Assembly (NCBI RefSeq): GCF_025399895.1
Contig: NZ_JAODUA010000006.1
Span: 186,001 to 250,000 of the forward strand
Source of the DNA: Streptomyces sp. ASQP_92
GTDB taxonomy: Bacteria > Actinomycetota > Actinomycetes > Streptomycetales > Streptomycetaceae
Length of the DNA: 64,000 nt
Direction: 5' to 3'
Shown here: positions 7,986 to 14,300 of the stretch, in pieces
Layout of the letters: every line of letters begins with the position of its first letter
Numbering within the stretch: the first letter of the stretch is position 1
The notes under the pieces: model-generated
Seen by the model: the letters and a program-made list of their open reading frames with translations, nothing else
Told to the model about the DNA's origin: nothing
Databases searched by the model: none
Translations under genes and position numbers: made by a program

Positions 7986-8542
7986 TAGCGGACGGCCTCC
8001 AGGACCTCGGCCGCGCCCAGCGCGTCCGCGATCGTCACGAGGGCGTCGCCGTCGAGGGCGAGCAGACGGCGCTCGCTCACTCCGAGGTCGGCGAGGATCG
8101 CACTCTCGCCGAGCGGGCCTGCGGGGGCGCTGCCGATGCCGTCCGACGGGTCGTCGATGACGTCCGGCTCGTCCTCGGCAGCGGTCGTCCCGTCCTCGTA
8201 GCCGTCCTCCGTGCCGTCGAGGTCAAGGGTCTCCAGCTCGTCCTCCTCGTCGTCCTGGTCGTGGCCGAGCAGTTCGTCGGTGAGCATGGCCCCGTACGAG
8301 GAGCGGGCTGCGACGGCGGCGTTGGAGACGAAGACACGCGGGTCCTCCTCGCCGTCGACGCGGACGACGCCGAACCAGGCGTCCTCCTGCTCGATGAAGA
8401 CGAGCACCGTGTCGTCGGCCCCGTCGGTTGCTGCTTCCCGGGCCAGATCGGCCAGATCGGACAGCGTCTCCACATCGTCGAGCTCTGTGTCGCTCGCTTC
8501 CCACCCGTCTTCGGTGCGCGCGAGCAGTGCGGCGAAGTACAC
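7985..8542 (-). CDS. Conserved TadA-associated acidic protein
   Basis: 185 residues, rich in Asp and Glu, with an N-terminal strand-rich part (VYFAALLARTEDGWEASD) and an acidic centre (HDQDDEEDELETLDLD). Actinobacteria keep this gene directly in front of tadA, and databases call it tRNA adenosine deaminase-associated protein; its role is unknown. I chose GTG 8542 because GGGAG lies 7 bp upstream; an ATG at 8563 has a poorer site and would add seven residues. The stop overlaps the tadA start by one base. Confidence 0.8.
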   Translation of the reverse strand: MYFAALLARTEDGWEASDTELDDVETLSDLADLAREAATDGADDTVLVFIEQEDAWFGVVRVDGEEDPRVFVSNAAVAARSSYGAMLTDELLGHDQDDEEDELETLDLDGTEDGYEDGTTAAEDEPDVIDDPSDGIGSAPAGPLGESAILADLGVSERRLLALDGDALVTIADALGAAEVLEAVR

Positions 8543-8688
8543 CGTGACTCTCCCACTGGTCATAGGCGTGCCGGTTGGGGGTCCCCCCGGCTGTGCTTCC
8601 TTCGGAATCGTGGCAGAAAACCCGGCGGTTGCGAGAGTTCTTCCGCGGTTGCGTTTTTCCGGTCGCCGCGATCACGGGTTCCGGCACG

Positions 8689-8700
8689 CCGTGATCACGG
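8689..8700. repeat. Perfect 12-bp palindrome and direct repeat between genes
   Basis: CCGTGATCACGG is a perfect palindrome, and ATCACGGGTTCCGG occurs twice (8671 and 8694). It lies between the Arg-rich small gene and the TadA partner gene, where it may help end transcription or bind a regulator. No clear assignment. Confidence 0.4.
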
Positions 8701-8770
8701 GTTCCGGGCCACCCCGGTCACGGGGTGCCGACGGCCGCGACCGCGGGCGCCGGAGCACCGGTTTCGCGGG

Positions 8771-8950
8771 TCACCAGCGGAAGGTTCGCATGCGCATGGC
8801 CTGGCGCATACGGGCCGCGCGGGCGCGGCGCGGCTGGACCCGGTCGCGCAGCGCTTTCGCCTCGTGCAGTTCGCGCAGGAACTGGGCGCGCCGCCGCCTG
8901 CGCTCCGTGTCGCTCTCGGGTTGTCGCTCTGCGCCGTGCTGGTCCGGCAT
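8771..8950 (-). CDS. Arg-rich small protein, 59 residues, unknown function
   Basis: The reading frame starts at ATG 8950 (MPDQHGAERQPESDTERRRR) and ends RMRQAMRMRTFRW. The protein is very basic, about one third Arg, predicted mostly helical, and could bind nucleic acid. Its in-frame stop, the clustered C-terminal aromatic end and its position on the same strand as the tadA genes support a real gene. The ribosome site is weak. I recall similar small proteins next to upp in other Streptomyces but cannot name a family. Confidence 0.6.
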   Translation of the reverse strand: MPDQHGAERQPESDTERRRRRAQFLRELHEAKALRDRVQPRRARAARMRQAMRMRTFRW

Positions 8951-9073
8951 TGGCTCACACCGCCCCGGGTCGGTTCGTCTCTCTCACCTTCCCCCCGTTC
9001 GGGCTCTTGACGCCAGCGTGAACCGTCACCAGGTGGGACGCGGGGCCGCCACGCCCCGGTTACTGTGGTCGTC

Positions 9074-9709
9074 ATGCGGATCCATGTCGTCGACCACCCT
9101 CTCGTGGCGCACAAGCTCACCACGCTGCGCGACAAGCGCACCGACTCCCCGACCTTCCGGCGGCTCGCCGACGAGCTGGTCACCCTGCTCGCCTACGAGG
9201 CCACCCGGGACGTGCGCACCGAGCAGGTGGACATCGAGACCCCGGTGACGCCGACGACGGGCGTGAAGCTCTCGTACCCGCGTCCGCTGGTGGTCCCGAT
9301 CCTGCGGGCCGGCCTCGGCATGCTCGACGGCATGGTGCGGCTGCTGCCGACCGCCGAGGTGGGCTTCCTCGGCATGATCCGCAACGAGGAGACCCTGGAG
9401 GCCTCCACGTACGCGACCCGGATGCCCGAGGACCTCTCGGGCCGTCAGGTGTACGTCCTGGACCCGATGCTGGCGACCGGCGGCACGCTCGTCGCGGCCA
9501 TCCGTGAGCTGATCAAGCGCGGCGCGGACGACGTCACCGCTGTGGTGCTGCTGGCCGCCCCCGAGGGCGTCGAGATCATGGAGCGGGAGCTGGCGGGCAC
9601 GCCGGTGACCGTGGTGACCGCCTCGGTCGACGAGCGCCTCAACGAGCACGGCTACATCGTGCCGGGCCTTGGCGACGCGGGCGACCGCATGTACGGGACG
9701 GCCGACTAG
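9074..9709 (+). CDS. upp: Uracil phosphoribosyltransferase
   Basis: 211 residues; converts uracil and PRPP to UMP in pyrimidine salvage. The type I PRPP-binding loop is seen as VLDPMLATGGT (about residues 130-140), the N-terminal VVDHPLVAHKLT and the C-terminal uracil-binding GDAGDRMYGT are typical. The ATG at 9074 has no ribosome site; TACTGT lies 7 bp upstream (9061-9066), so the message is probably leaderless. It is convergent with the LytR_C gene and followed by two hairpins. Confidence 0.96.
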   Translation: MRIHVVDHPLVAHKLTTLRDKRTDSPTFRRLADELVTLLAYEATRDVRTEQVDIETPVTPTTGVKLSYPRPLVVPILRAGLGMLDGMVRLLPTAEVGFLGMIRNEETLEASTYATRMPEDLSGRQVYVLDPMLATGGTLVAAIRELIKRGADDVTAVVLLAAPEGVEIMERELAGTPVTVVTASVDERLNEHGYIVPGLGDAGDRMYGTAD

Positions 9710-9722
9710 CCGTCGGCCAAGG

Positions 9723-9767
9723 GGGGCCGCCCGACCGGCGGCCCCGCTCACGCCGTCGGACGGCGTG
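9723..9767. terminator. Two hairpins between convergent upp and LytR_C genes
   Basis: GGGGCCGCC-CGACC-GGCGGCCCC (9723-9745) lies just after upp, and CACGCCGTC-G-GACGGCGTG (9749-9767) lies just after the opposing gene. Each probably serves one direction. Confidence 0.7.
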
Positions 9768-9770
9768 CTG

Positions 9771-10397
9771 TCAGCACTTCCCGGAGGGCGCGGGTGCGGG
9801 CTTGGCCAGGGCGGCCAGGGTCGTGTCCGCGTCCTTCGGCGTGTTCAGGTTGGCGAACGTCGTTCCCAGGATGAGGTCGACGTCCTGCGTGTCGCGCGTG
9901 TCGGTCTTCTGCGTGGCGCCCTTGAGCTGCGCCCCCAGTACGGAGAAGGGCCCGCGGGCCGCCGCCGGGGCGCCGAGCAGCACTCCGTTGCCGGGGACCT
10001 TCTTGTCGTACTCGGAGGGCGCGTTGCCGACCTTGCCGATCGCGAAGCCGCGCTTCTTCAGCTCGTCGGCGACCGACTTGGCGAGGCCGCCGCGCGGGGT
10101 CGCGTTGTAGACGTTGACGGTGATCTGCGCGGGCTTCGGCAGCGCCTGGGGGGCGGCGGCGGTCGACGCCGAGGGTGCCGGGCAGGGCTTCTGGTGGGCG
10201 GCGGCCCTGGACTTGCCCCCGCCCCCGAACACGTCGATGAGCTGGATCGTCCCCCAGCCGATCAGGCCGAGGGCCACGACCGCGCCGACCAGCGCGAGGA
10301 CCAGTCGGCCGCGCTTGCGGGGACGTCGCATCCGTGGGTACGCGTCACCCTTGATGCGGTACTTTCCGCCCATGCCGGGGGGAGTGAGCATGCTCAT
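9771..10397 (-). CDS. LytR C-terminal (LytR_C) domain membrane protein
   Basis: 208 residues: a cytoplasmic basic segment (RMRRPRKRGR), one membrane helix (about residues 31-50), a Pro/Ala linker and an outer domain beginning ITVNVYNATPRGGLAKSVADELKKRGF, the signature of the LytR_C (PF13399) fold. Such proteins in actinobacteria contribute to envelope integrity; the exact role is unknown. ATG 10397 has TACCCT 6 bp upstream and no ribosome site, so it may be leaderless. Part of a conserved gene pair with the ParB-fold-like gene upstream. Confidence 0.8.
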   Translation of the reverse strand: MSMLTPPGMGGKYRIKGDAYPRMRRPRKRGRLVLALVGAVVALGLIGWGTIQLIDVFGGGGKSRAAAHQKPCPAPSASTAAAPQALPKPAQITVNVYNATPRGGLAKSVADELKKRGFAIGKVGNAPSEYDKKVPGNGVLLGAPAAARGPFSVLGAQLKGATQKTDTRDTQDVDLILGTTFANLNTPKDADTTLAALAKPAPAPSGKC

Positions 10398-10540
10398 AGG
10401 CGCAGGGTAGTGCCGACCCGGGACGATGCCTACTAAACGATCAACGGGTGGCGTACATCTGCGCCCGTATGCGTCCGAAAGGGTCCGAAAGGCTCACCCG
10501 GCTGTCGGGTTCGATCCTTTTCGGGTACGCGCTGTCGGAC

Positions 10541-10837
10541 TCAGTCCATTTCGAGGACGCGGGCGTGCAGGACCTGGCGCTGCTGGAGCGCCGCCCGTAC
10601 CGCCCGGTGCAGCCCGTCCTCCAGGTAGAGGTCGCCCTGCCACTTCACGACGTGCGCGAAGAGGTCCCCGTAGAACGTGGAGTCCTCGGCGAGGAGGGTC
10701 TCCAGGTCGAGCTGGCCCTTGGTGGTCACGAGCTGATCGAGCCGGACCGGGCGCGGCGCGACATCCGCCCACTGCCGGGTGCTTTCCCGGCCGTGGTCGG
10801 GGTAGGGCCGCCCGCTTCCGATGCGCTTGAAGATCAC
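10541..10837 (-). CDS. Conserved actinobacterial small protein, ParB-fold-like (labelled VapB-type antitoxin in some databases)
   Basis: 98 residues from GTG 10837. The second half (VVKWQGDLYLEDGLHRAVRA) resembles the ParB/sulfiredoxin N-terminal fold, which carries a conserved GxHR motif, here DGLHR. I recall database labels of type II antitoxin VapB for close homologues, but there is no toxin gene beside it and no AbrB or ribbon-helix-helix motif visible, so I doubt that label. TAGGCT lies 6 bp before the start, suggesting a leaderless mRNA. It is nearly invariant next to the LytR_C gene in Streptomyces. Confidence 0.65.
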   Translation of the reverse strand: MIFKRIGSGRPYPDHGRESTRQWADVAPRPVRLDQLVTTKGQLDLETLLAEDSTFYGDLFAHVVKWQGDLYLEDGLHRAVRAALQQRQVLHARVLEMD

Positions 10838-10933
10838 ACGGAAAGCCTACCGGGCGAGCGGCTCCGGGCGCAGCCATGGAGCGCGAGTGCGATCCTGGGC
10901 AAAACGCCTGAAACCCGACGCAGGGGGCCCGCC

Positions 10934-12685
10934 ATGACCGACAGCGACCAGACGGCGGCCGCGCGCGAGCCCGCCGGCGCCGCGCCGTCGGCGGGGACGC
11001 CGGCCGGGACGGCGCCCAGGGACCAGGAACCCCACGAAACCGGAGTGCGGGATCCCGCAACGGCGCCCGCCGCCGAGCCCGCGCCCCCCGCGCCCGCTCC
11101 ACCTCCCTCCCCCGCAGAGGGGACGACAGCGGGCACCGAGCCCCAGGCCCTGCCGCAGGTCGCGGCGGACATCGCCGCCGGGTACGCCTTCACGGGGCCC
11201 GCGATGGAGCTGGGCGCCCTGCTCTGGGACGGCCAGTGCCTGGCGGACGCGCCCATCCGCATCCCGCTGTCCATGCTCAACCGGCACGGCCTGGTCGCCG
11301 GGGCGACCGGCACCGGCAAGACCAAGACCCTCCAGCTCATCGCCGAGCAGCTCTCCGCCAATGGCGTCCCGGTGTTCCTCGCCGACGTGAAGGGCGACGT
11401 GTCCGGCATCTCGGCCCCCGGCACGCCCGGCGCCAAGGTGGCCGAACGGGCCGCGCAGGTCGGCCAGGACTGGGAAGCGGCCGGATTCCCCTGCGAGTTC
11501 TACGGCCTCGGCGGCATCGGCCCCGGCATCCCGCTGCGCGCCACGGTCACCAGCTTCGGCCCCGTCCTGCTGTCGAAGGTGCTCCAGCTCAACCAGACGC
11601 AGGAGCAGTCGCTGGGCCTGATCTTCCATTACGCGGACAGCAAGGGCCTGGAGCTGTACGACCTGAAGGACCTCAAAGCGGTCGCCGGCTTCCTCGTCTC
11701 GGACGTCGGCAAGGCGGAACTGAAGGGAATCGGCGGCCTGTCGTCCGCCACGGCCGGGGTCATCCTGCGGGCGATCACCGCGTTCGAGCAGCAGGGCGCC
11801 GCGCCGTTCTTCGGGGAGCCGGAGTTCGACACGAGCGAGCTGCTGCGCCTGGCCCCGGACGGCCGCGGCCTGGTGTCCGTCCTTGAACTCCCGGCGGTCC
11901 AGGACAAGCCCCAGCTCTTCTCCACCTTCCTGATGTGGCTGCTGGCCGACCTCTTCCACCGGCTCCCCGAGGTCGGCGACGTCGACCGGCCCAAGCTCGT
12001 CTTCTTCTTCGACGAGGCGCACCTCTTGTTCAACGGCGCGTCGAAGGCCTTCCTGGAATCGATCACCCAGACGGTGCGGCTGATCCGCTCCAAGGGCGTC
12101 GGCATCTTCTTCGTCACCCAGACCCCCAAGGACGTCCCCGGCGATGTCCTGGCCCAGCTCGGCAACCGCGTCCAGCACGCGCTGCGGGCCTTCACCCCGG
12201 ACGACGCGAAGGCCCTGAAGGCGACTGTACGGACCTTCCCGAAGTCCCCCTACGACCTCGAAGAACTCCTCACCGGGCTCGGTACGGGGGAGGCGGTCAT
12301 CACCGTACTGAGCGAGAACGGCGCGCCCACCCCCGTCGCGGCGACCCGGCTGCGGGCCCCCCGCTCCCTGATGGCCCCCCTCGACCCGGCCGCCCTGAAC
12401 CAGGCGGTCAACTCCTCGTCCCTGTACGGCCGTTACGCCCAAGCGGTCGACCGTGAATCGGCCTTCGAGAAGCTGTCGGAGGCGGAACGCGAGCGCGCGG
12501 AAACGGCGGTGACCGAGGCCCTGGACACCCCCGCGTCCGCCCCGTCGCCCCGCCCGAAGAAGCAGGACGCGTCGCTGGCGGAGCAGGTGGTGGGGAGTGG
12601 GATCTTCCGGTCCCTGGCGCGGTCGGTGGGGACGCAGTTGGGGCGGGAGATCACGCGGTCGTTGTTCGGGACGCGGAGGAGGTAG
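10934..12685 (+). CDS. HerA-like (DUF853 family) ATPase
   Basis: 583 residues. A Pro/Ala-rich disordered head of about 75 residues is followed by a RecA-like motor: Walker A GATGTGKT (123-130), sensor stretch LADVKGDVSG, Walker B LVFFFDEAH (Asp360, Glu361) and the DUF853 middle part. HerA/FtsK-type motors move DNA or protein polymers; no NurA nuclease gene is nearby. The ATG at 10934 has AGGGGG upstream. The last 50 residues are basic and Pro-rich. The target in the cell is unknown. Confidence 0.85.
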   Translation: MTDSDQTAAAREPAGAAPSAGTPAGTAPRDQEPHETGVRDPATAPAAEPAPPAPAPPPSPAEGTTAGTEPQALPQVAADIAAGYAFTGPAMELGALLWDGQCLADAPIRIPLSMLNRHGLVAGATGTGKTKTLQLIAEQLSANGVPVFLADVKGDVSGISAPGTPGAKVAERAAQVGQDWEAAGFPCEFYGLGGIGPGIPLRATVTSFGPVLLSKVLQLNQTQEQSLGLIFHYADSKGLELYDLKDLKAVAGFLVSDVGKAELKGIGGLSSATAGVILRAITAFEQQGAAPFFGEPEFDTSELLRLAPDGRGLVSVLELPAVQDKPQLFSTFLMWLLADLFHRLPEVGDVDRPKLVFFFDEAHLLFNGASKAFLESITQTVRLIRSKGVGIFFVTQTPKDVPGDVLAQLGNRVQHALRAFTPDDAKALKATVRTFPKSPYDLEELLTGLGTGEAVITVLSENGAPTPVAATRLRAPRSLMAPLDPAALNQAVNSSSLYGRYAQAVDRESAFEKLSEAERERAETAVTEALDTPASAPSPRPKKQDASLAEQVVGSGIFRSLARSVGTQLGREITRSLFGTRRR

Positions 12686-13224
12686 GGGGCCTTTTCCCCT
12701 CCCCACCCCGCCCCTCCCCGAGCCCCTCCGGGGGACCCGGCCCCCCCCCGCAGACCGTGCCCCCTTTTGCGCAGTTCCCCGCGCCCCTGAACCCGCTCGA
12801 TCCTGCGGGTCGTGCGTGGCTGGTCGCGCAGTTCCCCGCGCCCCCAAAACCCGCCTCCGTCCGTGGATCGTGGTCGCTTCTCGCGCAGTTCCCCGCGCCC
12901 CTTAACTGCTCGGTGCTGGGGCACCTTCAGCCCGTCCGGCGTTTGAGGACGAGCGCCGTTCAGGCGCGAACGGGGTCTGGGGCGGAGCCCCAGAGGTCCC
13001 GGCACTCTCCAACCCTGTGCTTACGGGCGGGTGGGTGGGCGAGGTGCCCGGGGTCTGGGGCGGAGCCCCAGGTGGGCCGGAACCCTCCAGTCCCGCCGCA
13101 CGGGCGGGTGGGTGGGAACCCCCGGGGTTTGGGGCGGAGCCCCAGGGAGGGCGGGGCCAACCAACCCCCTGCACGGGCGGGCGGGTGGGAAAACGGCCCG
13201 GGGGCTGGGGCGGAGCCCCAGGGG
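12686..13224. repeat. Dispersed Streptomyces repeats, two types in tandem
   Basis: No gene is seen in this 539-bp stretch. Three copies of a 20-bp element containing GCGCAGTTCCCCGCGCCCC start near 12769, 12826 and 12883. Next, four copies of a palindromic element, GGGGTCTGGGGCGGAGCCCC or close variants, start at 12972, 13050, 13124 and 13200, a period of 74-78 bp with similar filler rich in GGGCGGGTGGGTGGG. Bases 12928-12993 recur inverted at 56391-56456. These are common Streptomyces intergenic repeats, probably structured transcript ends. Confidence 0.8.
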
Positions 13225-13842
13225 TCACCCCGCATCGGGGCGCGGCCGGCCCCCGACCCCGCCGGAGGCACCCCGCGCGGCCCCCTTCGCCTCCCGCTTG
13301 TGGACCCGTACCTTCGCCAACGACTCCGCCCCCGTGATGTCCGCCACCGACCGGAAACACCCCGCCTCCCCGTACGCCCCCGCCGCCTCCCGCCACCCCG
13401 ACGGCCGGACCCCGAGCTGCTTGCCCAGGAGCGCGAGGAAGATCTTCGCCTTCTGCTCCCCGAAGCCCGGCAGCGCCTTGAGCCGGGAGAGCAGCTCCGC
13501 CCCGGACGCCACCCCCGTCCAGACCCCGGCCGCGTCACCCCCGTACTCCTCCACGAGGAACCCGCACAGTTGCTGGATCCGCTTGGCCATGGAACCCGGG
13601 TAGCGGTGTACGGCGGGCTTCTCCCTGAGGAGTTCCGCGAACGCCTCGGGGTCGTACGCGGCGATCGCCCCCGCGTCGAGATCGTCCACCCCCATGCGCT
13701 GGGCGATCGTGTACGGGCCGCAGAACGCCCACTCCATGGGGATCTGCTGATCGAGCAGCATGCCGACCAGCGCGGCCAGCGGACTGCGGCCGAGCAGTTC
13801 GTCGGCCTCGGGCTGCTGGGCGAGCCGAAGGGTTGTGTCCAT
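13225..13842 (-). CDS. HhH-GPD family DNA repair glycosylase-like protein
   Basis: 205 residues. The helix-hairpin-helix is seen as LLSRLKALPGFGEQKAKIFLALLGK (about 116-140), the DNA-binding hallmark of the endonuclease III/AlkA superfamily; the catalytic Asp of the GPD part is not obvious in the expected place. The N-terminal LAALVGMLLDQQIPMEWAF is typical of this subfamily, which databases call HhH-GPD-type base excision repair protein. ATG at 13842 follows GAGG. It is flanked by repeat-rich DNA on both sides. Repair function is likely; substrate unknown. Confidence 0.8.
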   Translation of the reverse strand: MDTTLRLAQQPEADELLGRSPLAALVGMLLDQQIPMEWAFCGPYTIAQRMGVDDLDAGAIAAYDPEAFAELLREKPAVHRYPGSMAKRIQQLCGFLVEEYGGDAAGVWTGVASGAELLSRLKALPGFGEQKAKIFLALLGKQLGVRPSGWREAAGAYGEAGCFRSVADITGAESLAKVRVHKREAKGAARGASGGVGGRPRPDAG

Positions 13843-13904
13843 GCCTCGATGATCGGCGGGCGACGACCACGGCGCACGCGGACCCGCGCCCGCGTGTCCG
13901 CGGC

Positions 13905-14040
13905 GGCGCGAGCGCCTCTTTTCCCGCGCCCCTTCCGGACCGCCCCCTTCCGGACCGCCCCTCTTCCGAACCGCCCCCTTTCGAATCGCGCCCTCTCGAA
14001 CCGTCCCTTTCCGACCCCTTTCTTTTCGAACCGCCTCACG
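13905..14040. repeat. Degenerate pyrimidine-rich tandem repeat
   Basis: About seven imperfect units of 14-18 bp built on CCCCTTCCGGACCGCC, drifting to CCCTTTCGAATCGCG and similar. It fills the gap between the glycosylase start and the geosmin synthase leader. Strand asymmetry is extreme (C/T on +). No gene here. Confidence 0.55.
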
Positions 14041-14178
14041 CTTTCGCATGACACACACCCGCCCGCGGAATGGCGCAGGCCCGGTGGGGTAGCTCGGCTC
14101 GGACCACCCCGTGCGTACCGGGCACGCACGTACCCAAGGCGTACGCACCGGATACGGACATATCCACAAGGCCGTACA

Positions 14179-14230
14179 GCGAACCCGTACAGCGAACCCG
14201 TACCGCGAACCCATACCGCGAACCCATACC
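14179..14230. repeat. Four tandem 13-bp repeats upstream of geosmin synthase
   Basis: Units GCGAACCCGTACA, GCGAACCCGTACC and twice GCGAACCCATACC run head to tail, 71 bp before the GTG start. Nearby bases 14105-14150 also repeat GTAC-rich motifs. The array could be a binding site cluster for a regulator of geoA or part of its leader. In other streptomycetes geoA is reported to be under BldM control; I do not claim that site here. Confidence 0.65.
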
Positions 14231-14300
14231 GCCCGGACAGACCAGCAAGGCCGTATCCGCACGCGCGTACCGCCCGTGCGCAGCAAGAGGGGCAACCGCA

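Noticed and set aside
12972..13221. Possible CRISPR array
   Set aside because: The filler between the repeated palindromes is itself similar from unit to unit, and no cas genes are present.
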